A stretch of 14,859 nt of DNA from Cuspidothrix sp046080565 (GTDB lineage: Bacteria > Cyanobacteriota > Cyanobacteriia > Cyanobacteriales > Nostocaceae). Below, piece by piece: positions 1 through 6,501 of this stretch (position 1 is its first letter; every line of letters starts with the position of its first letter). The DNA lies in NCBI GenBank assembly GCA_046080565.1, contig JBJTUF010000216.1, positions 1-14,859 of the forward strand, read 5' to 3'. The translations under genes and the position numbers were made by a program. Under the pieces are notes generated by a model, which was given only the letters and a program-made list of their open reading frames with translations, was not told the origin of the DNA and searched no databases.

Positions 1-31
1 CTAACACTTTCTGGTATATTTCACTTATCAT
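1..31 (-). CDS. Possible 5' end of a further minus-strand gene, cut by the window edge
   Basis: An ATG on the minus strand at 31-29 opens a frame reading MISEIYQKVL that is still open at the window edge. It lies 34 bp after the stop of the PIN-like gene and has only a weak AGAG ribosome-binding sequence before it. Ten codons cannot identify a family, and this may be chance. Confidence 0.2.
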   Translation of the reverse strand, partial: MISEIYQKVL

Positions 32-65
32 TTTACTCTGTTAGTTCATATTTACTATTTATTAC

Positions 66-416
66 TTATCTTTTTTTGCTCCCACATTCTGTATCTCTTA
101 CTACATAAGCTTTTTCTCCTTCTTGTCCCCCTGTCAGATCAGGAAATTCTGTTGGTTGCCAAGGTGCTTCTCCTTTAAATGCAGATTTCACCTCTTTTAC
201 AAACCGACTCGCTACTTGTCTACGTACTCTACCATCACCATTTTGAGCAATATGATTACCTGTTTCCATGATAGTAGCCATAGGTAACAAAAAAGTACAA
301 CCACATTTGAGATATGTTTCAAAATCTTTAAGCACTATTTCTCTCGCTTGGTTACAATTAGGAACATTGATCAGGTTAAGAAAAATACTCGTATCAATCA
401 GGAAAATACTACTCAT
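66..416 (-). CDS. PIN-like domain protein, apparently C-terminally truncated
   Basis: This is a predicted small PIN-like protein of 116 residues when started at the ATG at 416-414, the second partner of the ATPase gene. The N-terminus reads FLIDTSIFLNL, with D8 where PIN nucleases carry their first metal-binding aspartate, followed by a central ATIMETGNH segment with E51 as the conserved glutamate. The tail after about residue 93 (LTGGQEGEKAYVV) contains no recognisable third or fourth acidic motif, and the protein is shorter than related PIN-like proteins as I recall them. Other frames in 1-120 do not supply the missing part. The start overlaps the ATPase stop by 8 nt, implying translational coupling; a longer start at 494 would lie deep inside the ATPase gene and is less likely. 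It could be a truncated toxin/nuclease or a genuine short variant. Family assignment is from motif recognition only. Confidence 0.55.
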   Translation of the reverse strand: MSSIFLIDTSIFLNLINVPNCNQAREIVLKDFETYLKCGCTFLLPMATIMETGNHIAQNGDGRVRRQVASRFVKEVKSAFKGEAPWQPTEFPDLTGGQEGEKAYVVRDTECGSKKR

Positions 417-1722
417 TTTCGTAACCCTGTAACTTTGATAACCAAGCCATTGCTTGCTGTTTTTTCTCCTCTTGACTATGAGATGATTTGACAAAGCGAT
501 CTACTATACCAGCAGTTACTAAATGTCCTAGTTCTCCTTGGGAAATGAGACTAGGAAAATCTAACCTATCTCCTAATTTAATTAAACTACTGTTACCTTT
601 ATTACCTTCTTGGGGATCTCGAAAGCAGAATACTACATCACCTAAAGCCTCATCTGGTAAAGCATCCATCAAAGCAGGATTATGAGTAGAAAGTAATACC
701 CTTAATTTGCGTTGTTCCGCAATTTCTCTGATATTACTCAGTAGATGTTTAGCACGGTTGGGATGAACTCCATTATCAATCTCTTCAATCACTACTAAAC
801 TACCTTCTGTGGCTGATAACATAGCAGCAGCGATCGCTAATACTCTTAAAGTACCATCTGATAGTAATGCAGCTTCACAGTAGCGATGCTGATCTCCAAA
901 GGTTTCTCCTAGTTTTACCATCACTTCATCCCTTGGACCAAGGAGAAAATCTACCCCATCTATGGCTTGTTCTGGTAGACTTTGAATAAAATTTAAAATA
1001 ATCTGTTGATTAGTTGGTTGATCATGCCACAAACGATATAAAACACTCGAAAGATTTGTACCGTTTTCCTGTAATTTTTTTTCTGATTTAAAGCTATATT
1101 CACGCATCTTTGCAGGAACAGGATCTAAAAACAAGATGTTATTTAAAACCCTTTGGTATTCTCGTACAATCTCAGGTATTCTAGTTTGTGATGTTTCATA
1201 TTTAGCATCAAAACGAGCAGGGCTATCTAATTGTACAAATATAGCCATTTGATCATTACAGGTAATTTTGGGTTTGTTTTTACCTCTAGTAAAATTATTA
1301 TAATTAACACTAACATCTGTATTTATGCCCTGGGATGGTTGTTCTAATTCATATAAAGGTACAGTATTATTAGCATCAATGATTTTTTCACCAATAATAT
1401 GTAATTCTCCATCTCTGATACTGAGAGTAATATTTAATTCATTCCACTCCGGTATATCTAATTTACAGCCCAAAATAAAGTTTGATTCACTGTGATAACA
1501 TAGATCATTGATGCGACCCCGTATTAATCCTTCTGTATTATTTATTTCATATTGAATACTAGATAGCTTATGCCCTTGTGCTAACCATGATAAAAGCCGT
1601 AACCCTTCTATGACGTTACTTTTACCTGCTGCATTAGCTCCTATTAATACAGTTAATGATCCTAAAGGTAAACTACTGGTTTTGTAACTCTTAAAATTAC
1701 TAAGGTGGAATTCCGTTAACAT
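409..1722 (-). CDS. AAA family ATPase of the RecF/OLD-like (AAA15/AAA21) type
   Basis: This is a 437-residue cytoplasmic ABC-type ATPase of the kind found in OLD and related phage-defence and DNA-repair proteins. The N-terminus (LSNFKSYKTSSLPLGSLTVL) is typical of RecF/SMC-like heads. Walker A is GANAAGKS at 28-35, the signature-like motif LSDGTLR lies at 287-293, Walker B is LVVIEEID at 309-316 with E313/E314, NGVHP follows as D-loop, and STHNP carries the H-loop H347. The insertion between about 50 and 280 has no recognisable domain and no long coiled coil. There is no C-terminal TOPRIM nuclease, so any effector would be a separate protein, probably the overlapping PIN-like gene. It lies 111 bp downstream of sufR on the same strand and could be read from that promoter, but I see no reason for a functional link. 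No clear Shine-Dalgarno sequence precedes the ATG. The ATPase fold is certain; the role is not. Confidence 0.85.
   Translation of the reverse strand: MLTEFHLSNFKSYKTSSLPLGSLTVLIGANAAGKSNVIEGLRLLSWLAQGHKLSSIQYEINNTEGLIRGRINDLCYHSESNFILGCKLDIPEWNELNITLSIRDGELHIIGEKIIDANNTVPLYELEQPSQGINTDVSVNYNNFTRGKNKPKITCNDQMAIFVQLDSPARFDAKYETSQTRIPEIVREYQRVLNNILFLDPVPAKMREYSFKSEKKLQENGTNLSSVLYRLWHDQPTNQQIILNFIQSLPEQAIDGVDFLLGPRDEVMVKLGETFGDQHRYCEAALLSDGTLRVLAIAAAMLSATEGSLVVIEEIDNGVHPNRAKHLLSNIREIAEQRKLRVLLSTHNPALMDALPDEALGDVVFCFRDPQEGNKGNSSLIKLGDRLDFPSLISQGELGHLVTAGIVDRFVKSSHSQEEKKQQAMAWLSKLQGYENE
830..837. repeat. HIP1 octamer GCGATCGC (one of eight in the window)
   Basis: The octamer GCGATCGC occurs at 830-837, 5956-5963, 6014-6021, 7363-7370, 9978-9985, 10229-10236, 13003-13010 and 13040-13047. 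Chance in AT-rich DNA would give well under one copy, so this is the HIP1 element characteristic of many cyanobacteria. All eight lie inside coding sequence. Confidence 0.9.
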
Positions 1723-1833
1723 ATATAGGTTTATTTTTGATTATGCTGTGGTTATGGGATGTAGTTATTTCCACAAACCATGAAAATGGAGATTGTTCAT
1801 ATATGAGTATATAATCATACGCATAACTATGAC

Positions 1834-2505
1834 CTACCTTTTCTGCACCAAATACCCACAACGATGCTCACCATGAATCTGCCAATGCGTCCTTTCCACA
1901 CTACAATCTGGTAAAATCGCCGCAAACATTTCCAACTCATGACCACACACACTAGGAAATGATTCTGCAACATTAGAAATAGCGCAAGTATGTTCTATAA
2001 AAATGAATTTTTCACCATTATTATCATCAGACTCAACAGGGTGAAATTCGGCCATAAAACCTTCCGCTTTTCGCAGTTCTACCAAGTGTGCAACCCGTTC
2101 TTTTAAAGAACCTGTACCCACCCTTTCCTGGTATTCCTGCGCTTTACGTTCCCACTGCTTTTGTAAAATCGTTTTAACCTGCTCACGTCCAACAGTTTCC
2201 GCTAAAGTGTCTAACAGCGAAACCGCAAACTCTCCATAACCATCACTAAAGCGGGTTACATTCCTTTGTAATTGTTCCCGTCCCCGTTGACTTAATTGAT
2301 AAAGATGCTGGGGACGACCCATCGCAACTTGATTGGGTATAAAATATACAACTAAATCATCAGCCTCCAAATCCTTCAAATGACGGCGAATAGCTTGGGG
2401 GCTGACATCTAATACTTCTGCAAGTTCCAGGGCGGTGGCTTGCGTATGTTTCAATAGATACTCTAAAATATCCTGCTTAGTTGAGGACTGTTGGGTAGTC
2501 GCCAT
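1834..2505 (-). CDS. sufR: SufR, iron-sulfur-sensing repressor of the suf operon
   Basis: SufR is the cyanobacterial DeoR/ArsR-like winged-helix repressor of sufBCDS. It uses an Fe-S cluster as its sensing element, so loss of the cluster relieves repression. The 223-residue protein has an N-terminal helix-turn-helix at about 22-51 (ALELAEVLDVSPQAIRRHL) and a C-terminal sensor region with C174, C187, C201 and C216. Their spacing is exactly C-X12-C-X13-C-X14-C, the published SufR signature, which separates it from ordinary regulators of the fold. The gene is divergent from sufB with a 208-bp shared upstream region holding two operator-like sequences, which fits autoregulation as well as control of the operon. 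A GGGAC sequence four bases before the ATG may serve as ribosome-binding site. Identification is very secure. Confidence 0.95.
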   Translation of the reverse strand: MATTQQSSTKQDILEYLLKHTQATALELAEVLDVSPQAIRRHLKDLEADDLVVYFIPNQVAMGRPQHLYQLSQRGREQLQRNVTRFSDGYGEFAVSLLDTLAETVGREQVKTILQKQWERKAQEYQERVGTGSLKERVAHLVELRKAEGFMAEFHPVESDDNNGEKFIFIEHTCAISNVAESFPSVCGHELEMFAAILPDCSVERTHWQIHGEHRCGYLVQKR

Positions 2506-2543
2506 TTTAGTCCCAAAAAAATTTTCTAAAAATTTGACTTAAA

Positions 2544-2557
2544 CAACATTGTTGTTG
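2544..2557. promoter_or_regulatory. SufR operator, site 1 (CAAC-N6-GTTG)
   Basis: CAAC at 2544-2547 and GTTG at 2554-2557 are separated by six bases, matching exactly the inverted repeat reported for SufR binding in cyanobacteria. It is the operator nearer to sufR (39 bp from its start codon). Assignment rests on the consensus and on the divergent sufR-sufB context. Confidence 0.8.
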
Positions 2558-2564
2558 TTAATCT

Positions 2565-2574
2565 ATCGTACAAT
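2565..2574. promoter_or_regulatory. Predicted overlapping -10 elements of the divergent sufR and sufB promoters
   Basis: On the plus strand TACAAT at 2569-2574 resembles a -10 hexamer directed to sufB. On the minus strand TACGAT (plus positions 2570-2565) resembles a -10 for sufR, with TTGTTG (plus 2594-2589) 18 bp upstream. The two share the bases 2569-2570. No good -35 is visible for the sufB direction. If correct, both start sites lie between the two SufR sites. This is prediction only. Confidence 0.4.
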
Positions 2575-2588
2575 AAAAATAGATTAAA

Positions 2589-2602
2589 CAACAAACGAAT
2601 TG
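2589..2602. promoter_or_regulatory. SufR operator, site 2 (imperfect, CAAC-N6-ATTG)
   Basis: CAAC at 2589-2592 is followed after six bases by ATTG at 2599-2602, one base off the GTTG half-site. It lies 45 bp from site 1 measured start to start. A second, weaker site agrees with the two-site arrangement described for the sufR-sufB region of other cyanobacteria. Confidence 0.6.
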
Positions 2603-2713
2603 TTTTAGTCGTTAAACCTATTCTAGCAGTCCTGTTAGCAATCGGTAACAGAAAACGGTAATTAGCTTTTTGCATCCCGTCGCCCGTCCTTTAAAGAGAA
2701 CACAAGAGAACCG

Positions 2714-4153
2714 ATGAGCGCATCCGTCACCACCTTAGTCAACCAACCTTACAAGTACGGCTTTGTTACCGATATTGAAGCCGATACTATTCCTCGCGGG
2801 TTAAGCGAAGATGTTGTCCGTATGATTTCCGCCAAAAAGAATGAGCCGGAATTTATGCTGGAGTATCGCCTCCGCGCCTATCATCAATGGGTGAAAATGA
2901 CAGAACCAACTTGGCCTCATGTCACTTATCCGCCTATTAATTATCAGGATATTATTTATTATTCTGCACCGAAACAAAAGAAAGAAAAACTCAACAGTCT
3001 AGATGAAGTTGATCCCACTTTATTGGAAACCTTCGCAAAATTAGGTATTCCTTTAAATGAACAAAAACGATTAACTAATGTTGCTGTTGATGCGATTTTT
3101 GATAGTGTTTCTGTTGCCACTACATATAAAGAGAAACTCGCTAAAGAAGGCGTAATATTCTGTTCTATTTCTGAAGCTCTGCAAGAACATCCAGAACTGG
3201 TTAAAAAATATTTGGGGAGTGTTGTTCCCATTGCTGATAACTATTTTGCAGCTTTAAATGCGGCTGTATTTAGTGATGGTTCTTTCGTTTATATTCCTAA
3301 AGGACTCAAATGTCCAATGGAATTATCAACTTATTTCCGTATTAATTCTGGTGATACAGGACAATTTGAACGGACTTTAATTATCGCTGAAGAAGGAAGT
3401 TACGTTTCTTATTTAGAAGGTTGTACAGCACCTATGTATGACAGCAATCAATTACACGCTGCTGTTGTAGAATTAGTGGCTTTAGATAATGCGGAAATTA
3501 AATATTCTACCGTTCAAAACTGGTATGCTGGAGACGAAAATGGTAAAGGGGGAATTTACAATTTCGTAACTAAGCGCGGTTTATGTCAAGGTGTCAATTC
3601 TAAAATTTCCTGGACTCAAGTAGAAACCGGTTCAGCTATTACTTGGAAGTATCCTAGTTGTGTGTTAGTTGGTGATAATTCCGTTGGTGAATTTTACTCC
3701 GTTGCATTAACAAATAATATGCAGCAGGCTGATACTGGCACTAAAATGATTCACGTAGGGAAAAACACTCGCAGCACGATTATTTCTAAAGGTATTTCTG
3801 CTGGGAAGTCAAGTAATAGTTACCGGGGTTTGGTGAAGATTAATCCTACAGCAAAAGGAGCGAGAAATTATTCTCAATGTGATTCAATGTTAATTGGGGA
3901 TAATGCTCAAGCTAATACTTTTCCCTATATTCAAGTTCAGAATAATACGGGAAAGGTGGAACATGAAGCTTCTACTTCTAAAATTGGTGAAGATCAATTG
4001 TTCTTTTTTGCTCAACGTGGTATTTCACCAGAAGATGCTATTTCTATGATGATTAGCGGTTTCTGTAAGGATGTTTTTAATCAGTTACCAATGGAGTTTG
4101 CTGTTGAAGCTGATAAGTTGTTGAGTTTGAAGTTGGAAGGTAGTGTTGGTTAA
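2714..4153 (+). CDS. sufB: SufB, Fe-S cluster scaffold protein
   Basis: SufB is the scaffold subunit of the cytoplasmic SufBCD complex, accepting sulfur from SufS (through SufE, not encoded here) and building clusters with SufD and ATP-driven SufC. The 479-residue length is usual for the cyanobacterial and plastid form. Key residues are present: C389 in SQCDSMLIGD aligns with the essential E. coli C405, and E416-H417-E418 aligns with the E432-H433-E434 patch at the same spacing of 29. No intein interrupts the reading frame, unlike some cyanobacterial and mycobacterial sufB genes. It is the first gene of the operon with a leader of about 110-145 nt downstream of the SufR sites; only a weak AAGAG precedes the ATG. 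An 84-bp gap with a dispersed repeat separates it from sufC. Confidence 0.96.
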   Translation: MSASVTTLVNQPYKYGFVTDIEADTIPRGLSEDVVRMISAKKNEPEFMLEYRLRAYHQWVKMTEPTWPHVTYPPINYQDIIYYSAPKQKKEKLNSLDEVDPTLLETFAKLGIPLNEQKRLTNVAVDAIFDSVSVATTYKEKLAKEGVIFCSISEALQEHPELVKKYLGSVVPIADNYFAALNAAVFSDGSFVYIPKGLKCPMELSTYFRINSGDTGQFERTLIIAEEGSYVSYLEGCTAPMYDSNQLHAAVVELVALDNAEIKYSTVQNWYAGDENGKGGIYNFVTKRGLCQGVNSKISWTQVETGSAITWKYPSCVLVGDNSVGEFYSVALTNNMQQADTGTKMIHVGKNTRSTIISKGISAGKSSNSYRGLVKINPTAKGARNYSQCDSMLIGDNAQANTFPYIQVQNNTGKVEHEASTSKIGEDQLFFFAQRGISPEDAISMMISGFCKDVFNQLPMEFAVEADKLLSLKLEGSVG

Positions 4154-4179
4154 TCTGTTTTCTTTGAGGTTCTTTTTAA

Positions 4180-4215
4180 ACGAACCGCAGAGACGCAGAG
4201 AACGCAGAGGAAGAG
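4180..4215 (+). repeat. Dispersed cyanobacterial repeat, copy 1 (ACGAACCGCAGAG type)
   Basis: The unit begins ACGAACCGCAGAG and continues with two more CGCAGAG blocks. It occupies the centre of the sufB-sufC gap. A near-identical copy in inverted orientation lies at 6421-6454, differing at two positions over the first 31 bp. I recognise the CGCAGAG series as widely scattered between genes in Nostocales; its function is unknown. Confidence 0.8.
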
Positions 4216-4237
4216 AAATAAAGAGAGGTTTTGTAAG

Positions 4238-5023
4238 ATGATTGTTGAGAATAGTGAGTTGATTTTGTCGGTTAAGGATTTGAAGGCTGAGGTTGATGGT
4301 ACTCCTATTTTGAAGGGGTTGAATTTGGATGTTCGCGCTGGTGAAATTCACGCGATTATGGGTCCAAATGGTTCTGGTAAGAGTACGTTTTCTAAGGTTT
4401 TAGCAGGACATCCTGCTTATGCTGTGACTGGTGGTGAGGTGATTTTCCAAGGTGAAAATCTTTTGGAAATGGAAGCAGCAGAAAGAGCTAGAGGTGGTGT
4501 ATTTTTAGCTTTTCAATATCCTTTGGAAATTCCTGGTGTGAGCAATTTGGATTTTCTGCGAGTTGCTTATAATTCTCGTCGTAAAGCTCAAGGTTTGGAA
4601 GAGGTTGACGCTTTCGATTTTGATGATTTGGTTGAGGAAAAGTTAGAAGTTGTGAAAATGAATTCTTCTTTTCTTAACCGCAGTGTGAATGAGGGTTTTT
4701 CTGGTGGGGAGAAAAAGCGGAATGAAATTCTGCAAATGGCAATTTTAGAACCTAAGTTAGCAATTTTAGATGAGACTGATTCGGGTTTAGATATTGATGC
4801 TCTAAAAATTGTTGCTAATGGAGTTAATCAATTAACTAATGCTGAAAATGCCACAATTATGATTACTCACTATCAGCGTCTTCTTGATTATATTGTTCCT
4901 GATTTTGTTCATGTGATGGCACAAGGACGCATTATTAGAAGTGGTGGTAAAGAGTTAGCTTTAGAGTTAGAATCTCGCGGGTATGATTGGGTTTTGGAAG
5001 AAGCTTTAGGGGTAGGTGTGTAA
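4238..5023 (+). CDS. sufC: SufC, ABC-type ATPase of the SufBCD complex
   Basis: SufC is the soluble ATPase that binds SufB and SufD and drives the conformational change needed for cluster assembly. The 261-residue protein shows a complete ABC ATPase: Walker A GPNGSGKST at 42-50, Q-loop Q93, signature FSGGEKKR at 154-161, Walker B LAILDE at 174-179 with catalytic E179, D-loop SGLD at 182-185, and H-loop H211. There are no membrane segments. GAGG at 4225-4228 sits nine bases before the ATG, the clearest ribosome-binding site of the operon. The stop is two bases from the sufD start, so the pair is probably translationally coupled. Assignment is secure from motifs and gene order. Confidence 0.96.
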   Translation: MIVENSELILSVKDLKAEVDGTPILKGLNLDVRAGEIHAIMGPNGSGKSTFSKVLAGHPAYAVTGGEVIFQGENLLEMEAAERARGGVFLAFQYPLEIPGVSNLDFLRVAYNSRRKAQGLEEVDAFDFDDLVEEKLEVVKMNSSFLNRSVNEGFSGGEKKRNEILQMAILEPKLAILDETDSGLDIDALKIVANGVNQLTNAENATIMITHYQRLLDYIVPDFVHVMAQGRIIRSGGKELALELESRGYDWVLEEALGVGV

Positions 5024-5025
5024 TC

Positions 5026-6360
5026 ATGACTATTGAAGTTTCTCCTAGTTCTATTTCTGATTCTTTTTTAGATAGAGATGCTTTTTTAACTGGTTTATTA
5101 AATCAGGTAACTGCATCTGAAAAAGATGGTTGGTTTCAACAACTTCGTAATGATGCTGCTAAATGGGTGCATCATTCTGTTATTCCCAATACCCGCGACG
5201 AAGAATGGCGTTTTACTAATTTATTACCACTGAAAGAGGTAACATTCAATAATGTAGGGATAATTCATGAATTGTCACTACAAAATGATTTTGTTTTACC
5301 TGAAGTTTCTCCCCGGTTGGTTTTTGTAAATGGTGTTTATGCACCTAATTTATCAAATACTGAAAATTTACCATCTGGTTTAAAAGTTGGTAATTTGGAT
5401 GTTTTAACCGATGAAGTTGCACAGGAATATTTACCACAGTCTGAGGGTACAAGAGACGTTTTTACTGCTCTGAATACTGCTGGTTTAAATGATGTAGCGG
5501 TGGTATGGGTTAGTAAAAATGTAGTGGTTGAAAATCCCATTCATCTGCTATTTGTTTCTGTTGCTGGTGAGTCTGCAATTATTTCTCAACCTCGTTGTTT
5601 AGTAGTTGCGGAAAGTAATTCTCAGGTAAGTTTAATAGAAGAGTATATTACAGGCAAGATGCCTGTTCCACAAGAGGAACAAGTTTACTTTAATAATAGT
5701 GTGACGGAAATTTGGGTAAATGAAAATGCTCAGGTAAGTCATTTGAGAATTGTCTTGGAAGGTGATGCAGCTTTTCACATTGGGAAAACTGCGGTAACAC
5801 AAGCGCGATATAGTCGCTATAGTTGTAATGCTGTGACAGTTGGGGGTAAAATTTCCCGTCATAATTTGGAGATTTTACAAACTGGTGAACAAACAGAAAC
5901 CACCCTCAATGGTTTAACAGTTATTGCTGATAAACAATTAGCTGATACTCACAGTGCGATCGCTCTGAATCATCCTCATGGTATAAGTAAACAGCTACAT
6001 AAGTGCATTATAGGCGATCGCGCTCATGGCGTTTTCAACGGTAAAATTTTCGTTCCCAAACCCGCACAATTAACCGACGCTGCACAATTAAACCGCAATT
6101 TGCTGTTATCATCTAAATCGAGAATTGACACCAAACCTCAATTAGAAATTACTGCTGATAATGTTAAATGCGCTCACGGTGCTACAGTGAGTCAATTGGA
6201 AGATGATGAAATCTTCTATCTGCAAAGTCGCGGAATAGATGAAAACGACGCACGGAAATTATTAGTTAATGCTTTTGCAGCAGAAATTATTAACTTAATA
6301 CCCATTACTTCCTTGCGAGAAAAACTGTTAAAAACAGTCGTCACACTCACAAATAAATAA
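5026..6360 (+). CDS. sufD: SufD, SufB-like subunit of the Fe-S assembly complex
   Basis: SufD is the SufB paralogue that pairs with it in the SufBC2D complex and is needed for iron acquisition. The protein is 444 residues from the ATG at 5026, two bases after the sufC stop; an in-frame ATG at 4987 lies inside sufC and would add an unrelated 13-residue leader, so it is rejected. The second half has the beta-helix core and the C-terminal KCAHGATVSQLEDDEIFYLQ segment typical of SufD, followed by the RGIDENDARKLLVNAF helix. AGG-rich sequence at 5008-5017 may act as ribosome-binding site. An oddity is the stretch TGKMPVPQEE near residues 208-217, encoded by a dispersed repeat that appears inserted in frame. 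Two HIP1 octamers lie at 5956 and 6014. Confidence 0.93.
   Translation: MTIEVSPSSISDSFLDRDAFLTGLLNQVTASEKDGWFQQLRNDAAKWVHHSVIPNTRDEEWRFTNLLPLKEVTFNNVGIIHELSLQNDFVLPEVSPRLVFVNGVYAPNLSNTENLPSGLKVGNLDVLTDEVAQEYLPQSEGTRDVFTALNTAGLNDVAVVWVSKNVVVENPIHLLFVSVAGESAIISQPRCLVVAESNSQVSLIEEYITGKMPVPQEEQVYFNNSVTEIWVNENAQVSHLRIVLEGDAAFHIGKTAVTQARYSRYSCNAVTVGGKISRHNLEILQTGEQTETTLNGLTVIADKQLADTHSAIALNHPHGISKQLHKCIIGDRAHGVFNGKIFVPKPAQLTDAAQLNRNLLLSSKSRIDTKPQLEITADNVKCAHGATVSQLEDDEIFYLQSRGIDENDARKLLVNAFAAEIINLIPITSLREKLLKTVVTLTNK
5650..5681 (+). repeat. In-frame dispersed palindromic repeat inside sufD (encodes TGKMPVPQEE)
   Basis: Two overlapping hairpins are visible: ACAGGCA (5650-5656) pairs with TGCCTGT (5660-5666) across a 3-nt loop, and TGTTCC (5664-5669) pairs with GGAACA (5676-5681) across six bases. 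I recognise the GGCAAGATGCCTGTTCCAC core as a common dispersed element in filamentous cyanobacteria, often translated as GKMPVPQ. Here it lies within sufD and keeps the frame open. Confidence 0.75.
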
Positions 6361-6369
6361 CCAAAAAAA

Positions 6370-6399
6370 CCCCACCTTCAAAAAGTGGGGAAACCCCAC
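6370..6399 (+). promoter_or_regulatory. Three-arm alternative hairpin in the sufD-sufS gap
   Basis: CCCCAC (6370-6375), GTGGGG (6385-6390) and CCCCAC (6394-6399) allow the middle arm to pair with either neighbour, with loops of nine or three bases. No T-run follows on the plus strand, so it is not a standard terminator for the operon; on the minus strand the first hairpin is followed by seven Ts. It might act as an mRNA stability or processing element between sufD and sufS. Function is inferred. Confidence 0.5.
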
Positions 6400-6420
6400 C
6401 CAAAACCCCTCAAAAACCTC

Positions 6421-6454
6421 TTCTCTCTGCGTCCTCTGCGCCTCTGCGGTTCGT
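6421..6454 (-). repeat. Dispersed cyanobacterial repeat, copy 2 (inverted relative to copy 1)
   Basis: Read on the minus strand this begins ACGAACCGCAGAG and matches the copy at 4180-4215 with two differences in the first 31 bp. It fills much of the sufD-sufS gap and lies 48 bp before the sufS start. Reading it on the plus strand creates a spurious upstream extension of sufS (FSLRPLRLCGS). Confidence 0.8.
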
Positions 6455-6501
6455 TATTCTTAAATTCTAGTTATTATTCTGAACTCCTGAACTTCTTAAA
6501 T

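Noticed and set aside
417..494. Longer start for the PIN-like protein at 494
   Set aside because: This part is the out-of-frame C-terminus of the ATPase gene; the ATG at 416 opens directly on the PIN-like strand FLIDTSIF.
2714..4153. SufB intein
   Set aside because: The protein is a continuous 479 residues of normal length with no splicing motifs.
4987..5025. Longer SufD start inside the end of sufC
   Set aside because: It would overlap sufC by 37 bp and add residues unlike SufD; the ATG at 5026 directly follows the sufC stop.
6361..6390. Rho-independent terminator after sufD
   Set aside because: The T-run lies on the minus strand only, where no gene is present; on the operon strand the hairpin is followed by AAACCCC, so sufS is probably co-transcribed.
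6385..6501. In-frame N-terminal extension of sufS of 39 residues
   Set aside because: It is the translation of the hairpin and dispersed repeat at 6385-6454 (FSLRPLRLCGS); the conserved SufS N-terminus begins at the ATG at 6502.
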